Origin: Chitinophagaceae bacterium
GTDB taxonomy: Bacteria; Bacteroidota; Bacteroidia; Chitinophagales; Chitinophagaceae
Direction of reading: 5' to 3'
Assembly: GCA_028288585.1 (NCBI GenBank)
Contig: JAQBNL010000005.1
Coordinates: forward strand, 1-32,713
DNA length: 32,713 nucleotides
How positions within the stretch are numbered: position 1 is the stretch's first letter; each line of letters opens with the position of its first letter. A model generated the notes under the pieces. That model was not told the origin of the DNA. It did no database searches and worked only from the letters and a program-made list of their open reading frames with translations. Below, one piece after another: positions 32,180 through 32,713 of this stretch. The translations under genes were made by a program, and so were the position numbers.

Positions 32180-32190
32180 GATCTTTGAAA
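32180..32190 (+). promoter_or_regulatory. boxA-like antitermination site in the rRNA leader
   Basis: GATCTTTGAAA, about 120 bases before 16S rRNA, resembles the boxA-like element (CTTTGA core) of Bacteroidota rRNA leaders. The rest of the leader (32191-32309) is AT-rich; no gene or clear processing stem could be defined because the 3' partner lies beyond the window. Confidence 0.45.
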
Positions 32191-32309
32191 GTTTGGAAGC
32201 AACAGCATAGAATTTTTAATTCTAACACAAGGTAATTGTTAAGCGTAATTTTTTAGAATTTGACGTTAATTTTCGAGAGAGAATTTACAAGTCAGATCAA
32301 ATCTCATTT

Positions 32310-32713
<404 letters not shown>

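Noticed and set aside
31953-32309. tRNA or small protein gene in the rRNA leader
   Set aside because: No cloverleaf pattern or sustained open frame; the region is explained by two promoters and a boxA-like element.

Overview
The window comes from a member of the Bacteroidota, most likely the Chitinophagaceae. The evidence is the 16S rRNA start at the right edge, promoters of the Bacteroidota type (TTTG about 20 bases before TAnnTTTG), mostly absent Shine-Dalgarno sites, a DUF4476 protein, a MaeB-type malic enzyme and secreted proteins whose signal peptides end in AQ. No name search was possible, so the family placement is an inference from sequence feel and gene content. The DNA is chromosomal and largely housekeeping, with two accessory patches.

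Left part (1-6200): the C-terminal half of SecA, a small membrane protein, and a 98-residue ORF between two copies of a REP-like hairpin repeat. Next is an unusual regulator joining a DUF4242 nickel-binding-type domain, a class III cyclase-like domain without its metal-binding aspartates, and an AraC-type DNA-binding domain. It is followed by a promoter carrying a 24-bp direct repeat with a 33-bp period, a secreted DUF4242 protein, and a lipoprotein with a rare strong Shine-Dalgarno site. An OsmC protein converges on the lipoprotein.

Middle (6200-14850): two exported amidohydrolase genes on the minus strand contain three amidohydrolase domains, of which only one keeps the metal site. Divergent from them is deoC, then an S23-type four-helix-bundle ORF inside 9-nt-periodic repeats, then an aldehyde dehydrogenase and a catalytically dead half-dehydrogenase. 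The last two look like the two halves of ALDH16 encoded as separate genes. Together with DeoC they would take deoxyribose-5-phosphate to glyceraldehyde-3-phosphate and acetate.

Accessory island (14797-16255): a REP-associated tyrosine transposase (RAYT) lies between inverted copies of a hairpin repeat. Beside it are two tandem cassettes, each bounded by copies of the same repeat. Each cassette encodes a tiny lysine-rich peptide whose stop codon overlaps (ATGA) the start of a hydrophobic or cationic peptide gene. The whole unit is flanked by a 78-bp direct repeat of the junction between the dehydrogenase and GNAT genes. This is the most novel-looking structure in the window.

Right part (16200-32713): GNAT acetyltransferase, SPOR-domain protein, M20 amidohydrolase, the malic enzyme-phosphotransacetylase fusion, MlaE and MlaF lipid-transport subunits, GAPDH and phosphoglycerate kinase, a LemA-TPM-TPM operon, an M1 metallopeptidase, a DUF4476 protein with internal repeats, TruA, and a ribosomal RNA operon leader with two promoters followed by the first ~400 bases of 16S rRNA.
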